From the NCBI RefSeq assembly GCF_900186955.1, contig NZ_LT906438.1, positions 2,666,001 to 2,730,000 on the forward strand: DNA of 64,000 bases, read 5' to 3'. Under the pieces are notes generated by a model. It did no database searches and had not been told where the DNA came from. It saw only the letters and a list, made by a program, of their open reading frames with translations. The translations under genes and the position numbers were made by a program. Source of the stretch: Bacillus pumilus. GTDB lineage: Bacteria; Bacillota; Bacilli; Bacillales; Bacillaceae. Shown one piece after another: positions 36,397 to 45,619 of this stretch. Numbering within the stretch: position 1 is the stretch's first letter; every line of letters starts with the position of its first letter.

Positions 36397-36571
36397 CAGA
36401 TTGTTGACAAAGGGCTAAAATGATGTTTATTTTAGCCCTTTGTCTTCTTTTCAGCGTGATAGAAAACCTTTGCAGTCTAGGAAGGACGAGCACCGGAACG
36501 GAGCGAATTTAACATTCGGGAGTACCGACGCGCAGGACTGACACCGAATGCGAGGGTTTGTCTACACGCTG
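36397..36571 (+). repeat. structured terminator-associated repeat, copy 2 (175 bp)
   Basis: Second copy of the 26386-26561 element in the same orientation and again immediately after a plus-strand terminator. The 16-bp inverted repeat is at 36406-36421 / 36429-36444 (loop GATGTTT). The closing stem CAGCGTG / CACGCTG (36452-36458 / 36565-36571) is perfect here. The small internal hairpin is GTC/GAC (36475-36477 / 36485-36487), where T36476-A36486 replaces a C-G pair of copy 1. It is flanked by a perfect 27-bp direct repeat of the opuD terminator. Confidence 0.88.
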
Positions 36572-36602
36572 AAAGCCGTTCCTCATAAGAACGGCTTTTT
36601 TC
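36572..36602 (+). terminator. opuD terminator, right (duplicate) copy
   Basis: Same hairpin as at 36370-36396, here with a complete T6 tract. With the left copy it brackets the repeat element like a very long target-site duplication. Confidence 0.85.
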
Positions 36603-36683
36603 TATATAGACAATTTAAGATTGTTGCAAGCAGGAGGATTCCTGTAAAATAATAATGAAATCATTTCTACAATGGAGGTTTAT

Positions 36684-37208
36684 ATGACGCTGCCTACATT
36701 CAAGTACAACCCAGATCCAGTTTCGTTAAACGTGATCAAAAAAGAGCCTACGACATGTCCTGTTTGTGAAAAAGATAGAGAATATGTGTATCATGGTCCA
36801 TTTTATTCTGTTGAAGATGTGAAAGGAATTTGCCCTTGGTGCATTAAAGATGGTTCAGCCGCTAAAAAATACGATGGCACCTTTCAAGACGATGCAAGCT
36901 GTGATGACGTTGAGCAAGAGGAATATATAGATGAACTGATCTTTAGAACGCCAGGTTATCGCGGCTGGCAGCAGGAATATTGGTTAAGCCATTGCGGAGA
37001 TTTTTGCGCGATCGTCCAGTATGTCGGTTGGAAAGAGATAGAACATTTAGAGGAAGAGCTCACAGAAGATATCGAAGACATTTGCAGCGGCGGGAGATTA
37101 ACGAAAGAAAACCTAAAACAATGGCTCGTCAACGGCGGAGATCTGCAAGGCTATCTCTTTCAATGTGTTCACTGCAACAAGCATCGTTTATATATTGACG
37201 CTAGTTAA
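36684..37208 (+). CDS. CbrC family protein
   Basis: CbrC/UPF0167-family protein, 174 aa; in Escherichia coli cbrC is linked to colicin E2 tolerance, but the biochemical role is unknown. It is cysteine-rich and probably zinc-binding: CPVC at residues 25-28, CPWC near 53-56 and CVHC near the C-terminus. TPGYRGWQQEYWLSHCGDFC is the family core. The start ATG 36684 (MTLPTFKYN) follows GGAGG at 5 nt. It lies between opuD and cse60, genes that are neighbours in B. subtilis as I recall, so it looks like an accessory insertion beside the structured repeat. Confidence 0.85.
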   Translation: MTLPTFKYNPDPVSLNVIKKEPTTCPVCEKDREYVYHGPFYSVEDVKGICPWCIKDGSAAKKYDGTFQDDASCDDVEQEEYIDELIFRTPGYRGWQQEYWLSHCGDFCAIVQYVGWKEIEHLEEELTEDIEDICSGGRLTKENLKQWLVNGGDLQGYLFQCVHCNKHRLYIDAS

Positions 37209-37210
37209 AC

Positions 37211-37246
37211 AAAGTAAAAGGACCCTTCAAATAGGTCCTATTTTTT
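37211..37246 (+). terminator. terminator after the CbrC-family gene
   Basis: Stem AGGACC / GGTCCT (37219-37224 and 37234-37239) followed by ATTTTTT. It overlaps the end of convergent cse60. Confidence 0.8.
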
Positions 37247-37420
37247 ATATAAAATGAGGGCAGAAAAACAGTAGAGCTGTTCTCCTCCTTGCTCACAGAT
37301 CACTGCTACATTGTACTTGATGTCAATGATTTGGTCGTCATCCATTCCTTTTAAAAAAAGATTGATTTCGCTCTGCAAATCTTTTTCGTGCTCTTCATCA
37401 AATACAGCTACCTTTAGCAC
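37238..37420 (-). CDS. cse60: sporulation protein Cse60 (YteV)
   Basis: Small protein of the Cse60/DUF2758 family, made in the mother cell under SigE in B. subtilis; its function is unknown. The core FDEEHEKDLQSEINLFLKG is diagnostic. I prefer GTG 37420 (MLKVAVFDEEH, 60 aa), 10 nt after AAGGGAG; GTG 37429 lies too close to that site, and longer readings have no support. It stands alone between the CbrC-family gene and ytwF. Confidence 0.85.
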   Translation of the reverse strand: MLKVAVFDEEHEKDLQSEINLFLKGMDDDQIIDIKYNVAVICEQGGEQLYCFSALILYKK

Positions 37421-37481
37421 ATATGCCACTCTCCCTTCTCTCGCTACTCTATCTTTATGCACATGAGGGCGGGCATATGAA

Positions 37482-37514
37482 CAAAAAAAGCCTTTCATCT
37501 ATGAGATGAAAGGA
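37482..37514 (-). terminator. ytwF terminator
   Basis: Perfect 9-bp stem CCTTTCATC / GATGAAAGG (37491-37499 and 37505-37513) with T7 on the minus strand. Confidence 0.88.
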
Positions 37515-37521
37515 CTTCTGT

Positions 37522-37842
37522 TTACAGCTTCGGTTTTGTTTCTCCTGTCCAAGCAAGCATTCCGCCAACGACATTGGTCGCTTGATAGCCTTGGTCTTCT
37601 AGGAAATAGCAGACATTTTCACTACGTTTACCAGAGCGGCAAATAATATAATACTCCTGCGTTTGATCGAATGCATCCAGTTTCTCAGGGATATCTCCCA
37701 TTCGGATGTGGACAGCTTCTGGAATCATTCCTTCTGCTACTTCCTCGTCCTCACGCACATCAACAAGCTGAATGGCTTCTTCTTGCTCTAGCTTTTGTTT
37801 TAATTCTTCTATTGAGATTTCTTTTACTGACACGACGCTCAT
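37522..37842 (-). CDS. ytwF: rhodanese-like protein YtwF
   Basis: Single-domain rhodanese, a sulfurtransferase that carries persulfide sulfur; its partner is unknown. The protein is 106 aa. The active cysteine is C68 in the loop CRSGKRS, preceded by LVDVREDEEVAEGMIPEAVHI, the typical rhodanese entry block. ATG 37842 lies only 2 nt from AAGGAG, while GTG 37833 would have about 9-11 nt, so the true start may be three codons later. It is downstream of yteU on the minus strand, with 45 bp between. Confidence 0.92.
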   Translation of the reverse strand: MSVVSVKEISIEELKQKLEQEEAIQLVDVREDEEVAEGMIPEAVHIRMGDIPEKLDAFDQTQEYYIICRSGKRSENVCYFLEDQGYQATNVVGGMLAWTGETKPKL

Positions 37843-37887
37843 CTCTCCTTTTAATCACAGTGACACCATTATAGCAAATGAACTCCA

Positions 37888-38571
37888 TTACTGTGTATTC
37901 ACCCGCTTCGATTGCAGGAAAGACAGCAGGCGTTTCTTTACTTCGGCTGTCTGCTGCTCACTTTCAAACTCTACTTTTTTGAATACTTGATAGGCGAGCC
38001 ACATATGACCATAGGCGAGTATACTCACACTAAAGAACGGCACGATTCCCGGCAAATAAGCAAAGAGAACAAACAGCAGAGCCGAGAAAACGAGCATACA
38101 GAGTGTATATTGCAAATATGAGATACCAAGCAAAAGAGAGAATTTCAGATAGAGACGTTTTTTCCAATCATAATGAGCCAGCAGCGGAAAAATATAAAAC
38201 AAGCTCACAACAAAGAGAAATCCAAAGATATAAATGGCAAAACGAAGCACATGCAAAAACCAGCTCGTTGGATAAATATACGCAAGGTCTACATATATAA
38301 TCGTTCCTATGATCAATAGCGCCAATCCAATCAAGTTAGAGCGTACAAACTCCTCACGGTACACCTTCCAAAAAGTCCGGAAAACGCTCACTTGCTCATG
38401 CCCTTGTATCCACTTTCTCATCACCGAAAATAACGCAGTGGTCGCAGGCATCAATCCAAAGATCCCAAGTCCCAGCATGGTGAACAGCAACCATAGCATA
38501 TTTGTATAGGCGAGTCGCATCACCCACTCACACATTCGAAGCATTCTGCTCATTGAACCATCATGATCCAT
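37888..38571 (-). CDS. yteU: YesL/DUF624 membrane protein YteU
   Basis: Integral membrane protein of the YesL (DUF624) family, which accompanies pectin and plant-glycan ABC importers in Bacillus; its exact function is unknown. The protein is 227 aa with about five hydrophobic segments (residues about 17-40, 72-95, 103-125, 138-160 and 165-185). The start ATG 38571 follows GGAGGGG. It is the last gene of the minus-strand rhamnogalacturonan block yteP-yteR-yteS-yteT-yteU; yteT ends 21 bp upstream. Confidence 0.9.
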   Translation of the reverse strand: MDHDGSMSRMLRMCEWVMRLAYTNMLWLLFTMLGLGIFGLMPATTALFSVMRKWIQGHEQVSVFRTFWKVYREEFVRSNLIGLALLIIGTIIYVDLAYIYPTSWFLHVLRFAIYIFGFLFVVSLFYIFPLLAHYDWKKRLYLKFSLLLGISYLQYTLCMLVFSALLFVLFAYLPGIVPFFSVSILAYGHMWLAYQVFKKVEFESEQQTAEVKKRLLSFLQSKRVNTQ

Positions 38572-38592
38572 CTCTTTCCCCTCCTCTCTTTT

Positions 38593-39894
38593 TTATGACA
38601 CCGTCTCTTTCTGAAGCAACTCTTCTATGTCAATTGGGCGCTTCTCTGCAACAGACCGCCACATGCCTTCCCCAAGTGCAATTGAATAAGCACCAGCCTC
38701 TGCCCCTGCTGATATGTCATAGTGAATTAAAGGATCTTTCCCGATAAATAAATCGGCCAAAAGCAGAGGATCTCCGCCGCCATGTCCTCCTGGCTGCTTC
38801 ACAACTTCAATCGTCTCTTTTGCTCCAAACATCGGATAATAAGAAATCGTCTGTTCTGGGAATTGAAAAGGAATTCTTGATGGCACATGAAACTCATTTG
38901 TTTCAATACGCCCCTTCGTCCCATTTATAGCAAGCCGGTATCCTTCGTAGGGTGCTGAGAATTGAATCGAATAGCTGAAGAGAGCCCCTTGGTCATATAC
39001 CACTGATGCCACATATGTATCCTCAATGTCAATTTCCTCATCAAAAATACAGGCGTCTGGGCGATAATTGGTGTATTGCTGCGTTTGCTCCTGACCGGAT
39101 TCGATATGATCGTCCTCGACATTTGAGCGTACTACCCTCGGATTCCACCTTGCTTCATAATGACATGTATCCTTCACATGACATGTTCCGCAATACCTGT
39201 TTTCTTCCCCCTGCAAAGGATTCCAAGGACTTTTATCTCCGTAATAGTTCAGCGCCCCGTAGGCAAATACTTGCTTCGGCTTTTGATTGATCCACCAATT
39301 GACCAAATCAAAATGATGCGTCGATTTATGAATGGATAGTCCGCCAGAGAATTGCCGCGTGCGGTTCCACCTTTTGAAATAACTAGCGCCATGATACGTA
39401 TCAATGAGCCAGCTCAGTTCAACAGATGTGACCCTACCAATCTTTCCTTCTAAAATGAGTTCTTTGATCTTTCGATGAAATGGATTGTAGCGATAATTGA
39501 AAGTGACTGTGACCTTTCCTTTACTTTCCTTTTCTTTTTCCATTACTTTTTTGGCGTCTTTTGCTGTTGTGACCATTGGCTTTTCAGTGATGACATCGAG
39601 ATCATGGTCAAGTGCTTGCAAAATATAGGTGACATGTGTGTCATCCCTGCCTGCCACAATGACGATATCTGGCTTTGCTTCCTTCACCATTTGGTCAAAT
39701 GCCTCTTCATGAAAAAACGAGACGCCCCGCAGTGATGGAAAACGCTCCTGACAAAGGGTATACCGATGATGATCTATATCTAAAAGCCCTGTAATCCTGT
39801 AATGCTCATTGAAATCCTCTGTGAGCGGTTTAATAAACATATTGAACGCACGATGACTGAGTCCGCAAACCACGACCCGTTTCACAGGCCCCAC
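38593..39894 (-). CDS. yteT: Gfo/Idh/MocA-type oxidoreductase YteT
   Basis: NAD(P)-dependent sugar oxidoreductase, probably acting on a monosaccharide released from rhamnogalacturonan. The protein is 433 aa. The Rossmann start VVVCGLSHRAFNMF lacks the usual GxGxxG, the EKP motif (ITEKPMVT, catalytic lysine) is present, and HKSTHHFDLVNWW is typical of the C-terminal domain. A cysteine/histidine cluster (RYCGTCHVKDTCHYEARW, about residues 236-253) is a possible metal site. It lies between yteS and yteU in one operon. Confidence 0.9.
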   Translation of the reverse strand: MGPVKRVVVCGLSHRAFNMFIKPLTEDFNEHYRITGLLDIDHHRYTLCQERFPSLRGVSFFHEEAFDQMVKEAKPDIVIVAGRDDTHVTYILQALDHDLDVITEKPMVTTAKDAKKVMEKEKESKGKVTVTFNYRYNPFHRKIKELILEGKIGRVTSVELSWLIDTYHGASYFKRWNRTRQFSGGLSIHKSTHHFDLVNWWINQKPKQVFAYGALNYYGDKSPWNPLQGEENRYCGTCHVKDTCHYEARWNPRVVRSNVEDDHIESGQEQTQQYTNYRPDACIFDEEIDIEDTYVASVVYDQGALFSYSIQFSAPYEGYRLAINGTKGRIETNEFHVPSRIPFQFPEQTISYYPMFGAKETIEVVKQPGGHGGGDPLLLADLFIGKDPLIHYDISAGAEAGAYSIALGEGMWRSVAEKRPIDIEELLQKETVS

Positions 39895-39902
39895 CCCTTT
39901 TT

Positions 39903-41542
<1,640 letters not shown>

Positions 41543-41554
41543 TCATCTCCCTTT

Positions 41555-42520
41555 TTAGTAAATACCTTCTTCCCCAAATTTCTTCGCTAAACGGTTCGCC
41601 AGCATAACCAAAATGAGTCCAACGGCTGCTTTAAATAGACCAACAGCGGTACTATAGCTGAATTGCCCTTGCTTAAGACCAGCTGTATAAACGTACGTAT
41701 CAAAGATTTCTGCTACTTCCCGGTTCGTTGCATTGAGTAATAAATAGACATGCTCAAAGCCAAGCTCTAATGTGTCACCTATTTTCAAAATAAGCAGAAC
41801 GACAATCACACTTTTAATGGCAGGAAGCGTAATGTGCCACATTTGTCTCAGTCTGCCGGCTCCATCCATTTTCGCTGCTTCATATAGCTGCGGATCTACC
41901 GCTGTAATCGCCGCAAGGTAAATGATCGTCGACCAGCCTGCTTCCCGCCAAATCACTTGTAAAATGTACATCGGTCTAAACCATTCCTGACTAAGAAGGA
42001 AGTTAATCTTTTCCCCTCCAAAGAAAGCAATCAATTCATTGATTAACCCACCATCTACTGTTAACAAAACAAAGGATAAGGACACGACAATCACCCATGA
42101 CATGAAGTGAGGAATGTATATCATCGTCTGCACAAATTTCTTAAACAATGCCAATCTGACCTCGTTTAAAAGCAGGGCCAATAAGATCGGAATTGGAAAG
42201 AAAATCACGACATTCATGGCAAATAAAATCAGTGTATTTTTTAATAAGATGAAAAATGTTGGTTCTGTAAACAATCGAATAAAGTGTTTGAAGCCAACCC
42301 ACTCACTGCCAAGAATACCGAGAAACGGCTGGTAATCTTGAAAGGCAATGATCAGCCCCCACATCGGCACATATTTAAAGACAAGAAAATAAATGAGCCC
42401 TGGCAAAATCATGACATACAAAAACTTTTGACTAAGCATTTGATTAAGTAAGCGCTTTCTTCTTTCTTTTTTCAAAGCTGCCGCAGGCACACCCTTGGCA
42501 GTGACATCCTCTGTTTTCAT
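41555..42520 (-). CDS. yteP: rhamnogalacturonan-oligosaccharide ABC permease YteP
   Basis: Inner-membrane permease subunit of a CUT1 carbohydrate ABC importer (LplB-type). The protein is 321 aa with six hydrophobic segments. The EAA loop EAAKMDGAGRLRQMWHITLP, which contacts the ATPase, lies at about residues 220-239. Its partners in this window are probably YtcP (second permease) and YtcQ (binding lipoprotein), encoded 6.7 kb away. No dedicated ATPase is present; such importers in Bacillus share MsmX, which is inference here. The start ATG 42520 follows GGAGG. The gene is divergent from the regulator ytdP. Confidence 0.92.
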   Translation of the reverse strand: MKTEDVTAKGVPAAALKKERRKRLLNQMLSQKFLYVMILPGLIYFLVFKYVPMWGLIIAFQDYQPFLGILGSEWVGFKHFIRLFTEPTFFILLKNTLILFAMNVVIFFPIPILLALLLNEVRLALFKKFVQTMIYIPHFMSWVIVVSLSFVLLTVDGGLINELIAFFGGEKINFLLSQEWFRPMYILQVIWREAGWSTIIYLAAITAVDPQLYEAAKMDGAGRLRQMWHITLPAIKSVIVVLLILKIGDTLELGFEHVYLLLNATNREVAEIFDTYVYTAGLKQGQFSYSTAVGLFKAAVGLILVMLANRLAKKFGEEGIY

Positions 42521-42678
42521 AGATAAAGCCTCCCCTCATGCTGGTGCATGTGTTAACTGTATCTTAAGGATGAAAAATCCGTCTACAATCATATCATCAG
42601 ATCATATTTGCTTAGGGGAAGCTACTCAAAACGTTACATAAAACATGAGAAAATGATCCTAATCTCAGAAAATGATTA

Positions 42679-42707
42679 TTGACAAACCTACCAAATTTTT
42701 GGATTAA
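42679..42707 (+). promoter_or_regulatory. candidate ytdP promoter
   Basis: TTGACA (42679-42684), 17 bp, GATTAA (42702-42707), 44 bp before the ytdP start. The spacer contains CCAAATTTTTGG, a short inverted repeat. Confidence 0.5.
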
Positions 42708-42751
42708 TAAATAAAGAGGAAAAGATTGTTCCGTTTGAAATGGGGGGTTTT

Positions 42752-45052
42752 ATGAAAAGAAGGCAATATAAATTTTATTACAAGCTCGTCACGTTTTTTT
42801 TCATGCTTAGTACGATTCCTGTCATCATTGTCGGTATTTTTTCTTATCAGCATTCACAAAAAACAGCACTCGAAAATATCTCAAATGAAAAGCTGGACAG
42901 CGTTAAACAAACGCAATCCAATATTGAGCATATTTTAAAGACAGTTGATCACTCTCTCACTCACTATGTCAGTTCGCCGCCTCTCCTTCAAACACTGGCA
43001 GAACCTTTAAATCCAGACCAATTCCAGCTTTATAATCAAGTACAGCAGGAACTGAACTACCTGCAAACCTTTGACACCGATCTTTCCAATATTACGCTCG
43101 TCAGTAAAATGGAAGACTGGTACATGAACAATTCGGGGCTTTATCATGTCACAAGCGGGGACCAAGAGAAAGCGCTCACCTCTTACCTCAATATTCCGAG
43201 TCATTCCAGCTGGGCACTTGAAGAGAATAATCCACTTGTTGCGACAAAGGAAGGTAAGGCCTCCTTTTGCAAATACAATGTGAACTTAATCAAACAACTC
43301 CCTATGAACAGTGTCCAGAAAAAAGGGATCGCTGTCGCCAGCATTCCGAGCTGCACGATTGCTGACAATATGCCTGACTTCTCTCAATCTGACAGTATGT
43401 TTGTCATTGATACTAACGGAAAAGTGCTGTTACATAACCGCAAAGAACAAATTGGTGAATCCTTGAAAAATCAAGAGTTCGTCAAGCATGTCCTATCGCG
43501 TGAAAAACGATCAGGTCAATTTAACATGAAGATCGAGGAACTAAACTATCAAATTACGTTTCAAAAATCAGACTATAACGAATGGACGTACCTATCCTTT
43601 GTTTCCATACCAGAACTCAAGGCACAAACGAAATCAATTGGGTGGATCACCTTTATTATCTGCTTTATTTTGTTAGCGCTTTCATTGCTATTTTCATGGT
43701 TTGGGTCCAGACATTTTTATAAACCAATCCGCTTGTTATACGAGTCCTTTGCACGCAATGAATCCTTTTTGCAAAAGCAGCCTTTTCAAAATGAATTTGA
43801 GTTGATTGAGTCGAGTATTAAACAAATGAAGGATCAAAACAATGATTTAGAGGAACGTATTGAGCAGCAAGTCACGCACCTCCAGCAATACTTTATGGTG
43901 CGGCTATTGCTCGGAAAGCTGACAGAAGAAGAAATTAACAACCGGTTCCAAAGTTTAGGATTCCCTCAGGGCTGGTCTCACTTATCCATGCTTGTGACCC
44001 AAATCGATACGCTAAAAGGGACACCTTATGAAAAAAAGGATGCTGACTTACTTTTATTTGCGATCAATGGACTAATTGAGCAGATTATTCCGCAAGAGGA
44101 GCACCTTCAGCCAACAGTTGTCAATCAGCATCAAACGACGATTATCCTAAATCACTCAAAGTCAGATGAAGAGTTTACTGAATATTTAAACCAATTAGCG
44201 GAAACGACTCAGCTACGTATCGAGGAAGAGCTTGGTTTATCGATCAGCATCGGAATCAGCCGTCAGTTTCAGGAGCTCACGATGGCAAAACAGGCTTACA
44301 TTGAAGGAAAAGAGGCCTTAAAATACAGACTCAAAGCAGAGAAAAAGTCCATTATCTTATATGAACATATCCAGCAAGGAAAAACGTTTAAAACTCATTT
44401 TCCAAAGCAGCTTCAACATGATTTATTTGATGCGATGAAAGCAGGTGACCAAGGCAAGGCAGATCACTATTTACATGTGCTTCTGCAATCCATTTTCTCT
44501 AAAAATGCAGGACCGCACGAGTACCATATCGCCCTCGCCCGTTTTTTAAACAATTTGATTGAGTTGATGCATTTGCTTGGCATTGAATTATTTGAGGTCG
44601 AAGACAATAAAATGCTGTATGATACGATTTTTGAATTTAAAACGTTTGAAGATACCGAAGCATGGCTGAAACATGAGATCATTCGGCCGATAATTGACCA
44701 GCTAGGTGCACGCGAGGAATCACAATACAAAAACATCTCAGAAAAGATCATCCATATCATTCATCAAGAATTCGACTCAGATCTCACATTGGATGAAATC
44801 GCCACACGCCTGCATTACAACCCAAATTATTTAAGCAGTATCTTTAGAAAGGAAATGGATATCTCCTTTAGTGAATATCTCTCATCCTACAGACACCATG
44901 TCGCCAAAAACTGGCTCGTGGAGACCGATATGTCCGTCAAAGAAATTTCGGAAAAACTGAAATATAAAAACCCGCAAAACTTCATCCGTTCCTTCAAAAA
45001 ACTAGAAGGCACGACCCCTGGCAAATACCGCGACCAGAAAAAAGGCATATAA
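42752..45052 (+). CDS. ytdP: AraC-family membrane-bound regulator YtdP
   Basis: Large membrane-anchored AraC/XylS regulator, probably the activator of the flanking rhamnogalacturonan genes. The protein is 766 aa. A transmembrane helix at residues about 10-32 and a second one near 300-322 enclose an extracellular sensor domain; then come a linker and the C-terminal double HTH (about 665-762) with LDEIATRLHYNPNYLSSIF and KEISEKLKYKNPQNFIRSF. The start ATG 42752 follows GGGGGG at 4 nt. It is divergent from yteP and ends at a terminator shared with ytcD. Confidence 0.92.
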   Translation: MKRRQYKFYYKLVTFFFMLSTIPVIIVGIFSYQHSQKTALENISNEKLDSVKQTQSNIEHILKTVDHSLTHYVSSPPLLQTLAEPLNPDQFQLYNQVQQELNYLQTFDTDLSNITLVSKMEDWYMNNSGLYHVTSGDQEKALTSYLNIPSHSSWALEENNPLVATKEGKASFCKYNVNLIKQLPMNSVQKKGIAVASIPSCTIADNMPDFSQSDSMFVIDTNGKVLLHNRKEQIGESLKNQEFVKHVLSREKRSGQFNMKIEELNYQITFQKSDYNEWTYLSFVSIPELKAQTKSIGWITFIICFILLALSLLFSWFGSRHFYKPIRLLYESFARNESFLQKQPFQNEFELIESSIKQMKDQNNDLEERIEQQVTHLQQYFMVRLLLGKLTEEEINNRFQSLGFPQGWSHLSMLVTQIDTLKGTPYEKKDADLLLFAINGLIEQIIPQEEHLQPTVVNQHQTTIILNHSKSDEEFTEYLNQLAETTQLRIEEELGLSISIGISRQFQELTMAKQAYIEGKEALKYRLKAEKKSIILYEHIQQGKTFKTHFPKQLQHDLFDAMKAGDQGKADHYLHVLLQSIFSKNAGPHEYHIALARFLNNLIELMHLLGIELFEVEDNKMLYDTIFEFKTFEDTEAWLKHEIIRPIIDQLGAREESQYKNISEKIIHIIHQEFDSDLTLDEIATRLHYNPNYLSSIFRKEMDISFSEYLSSYRHHVAKNWLVETDMSVKEISEKLKYKNPQNFIRSFKKLEGTTPGKYRDQKKGI

Positions 45053-45055
45053 GAC

Positions 45056-45095
45056 AAAAAGTCCCGCTCTCATAGGAGGAAGCGGGACTTTTTTA
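45056..45095. terminator. bidirectional terminator between ytdP and ytcD
   Basis: 13-bp stem AAAAAGTCCCGCT / AGCGGGACTTTTT (45056-45068 and 45081-45093) with tails on both strands. It overlaps the ytcD stop. Confidence 0.9.
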
Positions 45096-45464
45096 TTTAA
45101 ATTGTTCATTTAAAATGCTGTCTTCTAGCACTGAAAGCGGCTCTCCGTACACACGTTCAATATGAGCTGCTCCCCAATCACATAGCGCATTCAGAATTCT
45201 TTCGAGCGACTGACCGTATTCACTTAATTCATATTCCACTTTAGGCGGTACTTGCTCATACACAATCCGGTTAATCACCCCATCACTTTCAAGCTCTCTC
45301 AGCTGCTGCGTGAGCATTTTTTGTGTGATGTTTGGCATGAGTCTCTTCAATTCACTTGTGCGTTTTTTTCCATGTGTTAAATGACATAAAATCACGCACT
45401 TCCACTTCCCGCCAATGACCTCAAGGGTCGCTTCCACGGAGATATTATATTTTTTCTTTTCCAT
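45093..45464 (-). CDS. ytcD: HxlR-family regulator YtcD
   Basis: Winged-helix regulator of the HxlR/YodB type; relatives sense quinones, diamide or aldehydes through an N-terminal cysteine. The protein is 123 aa. The family block GGKWKCVILCHLTHGKKRTSEL contains cysteines near residues 21 and 25, and the recognition helix is in TQKMLTQQLRELESDG. The start ATG 45464 (MEKKKYNISVEATLEV) follows GAGGAGTGAGG. It is divergent from the transporter gene ytbD, with a perfect 20-bp palindrome between them that is a likely operator. Confidence 0.9.
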   Translation of the reverse strand: MEKKKYNISVEATLEVIGGKWKCVILCHLTHGKKRTSELKRLMPNITQKMLTQQLRELESDGVINRIVYEQVPPKVEYELSEYGQSLERILNALCDWGAAHIERVYGEPLSVLEDSILNEQFK

Positions 45465-45516
45465 TAAATCCTCACTCCTCATTATACGAACAGGCACTTT
45501 TTAGTACCTATATTAC

Positions 45517-45536
45517 AAAAAAGTACGTACTTTTTT
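45517..45536. promoter_or_regulatory. palindromic operator candidate between ytcD and ytbD
   Basis: AAAAAAGTAC and GTACTTTTTT form a perfect 20-bp palindrome in the divergent promoter region. A half-like AGTAC recurs at 45503-45507. The most likely reader is YtcD. Confidence 0.55.
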
Positions 45537-45619
45537 TTTCGTCATCCATGTTAGATAATAACTCTTGCCGATCGGCTTCGTCTATCAAAATGTCATCTCA
45601 GAAGGATGTGAAATGATTC

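Noticed and set aside
42630..42645. cre box upstream of yteP (CAAAACGTTACAT)
   Set aside because: The flanking fixed bases of the cre consensus do not fit; the spacing around CG is off by one.
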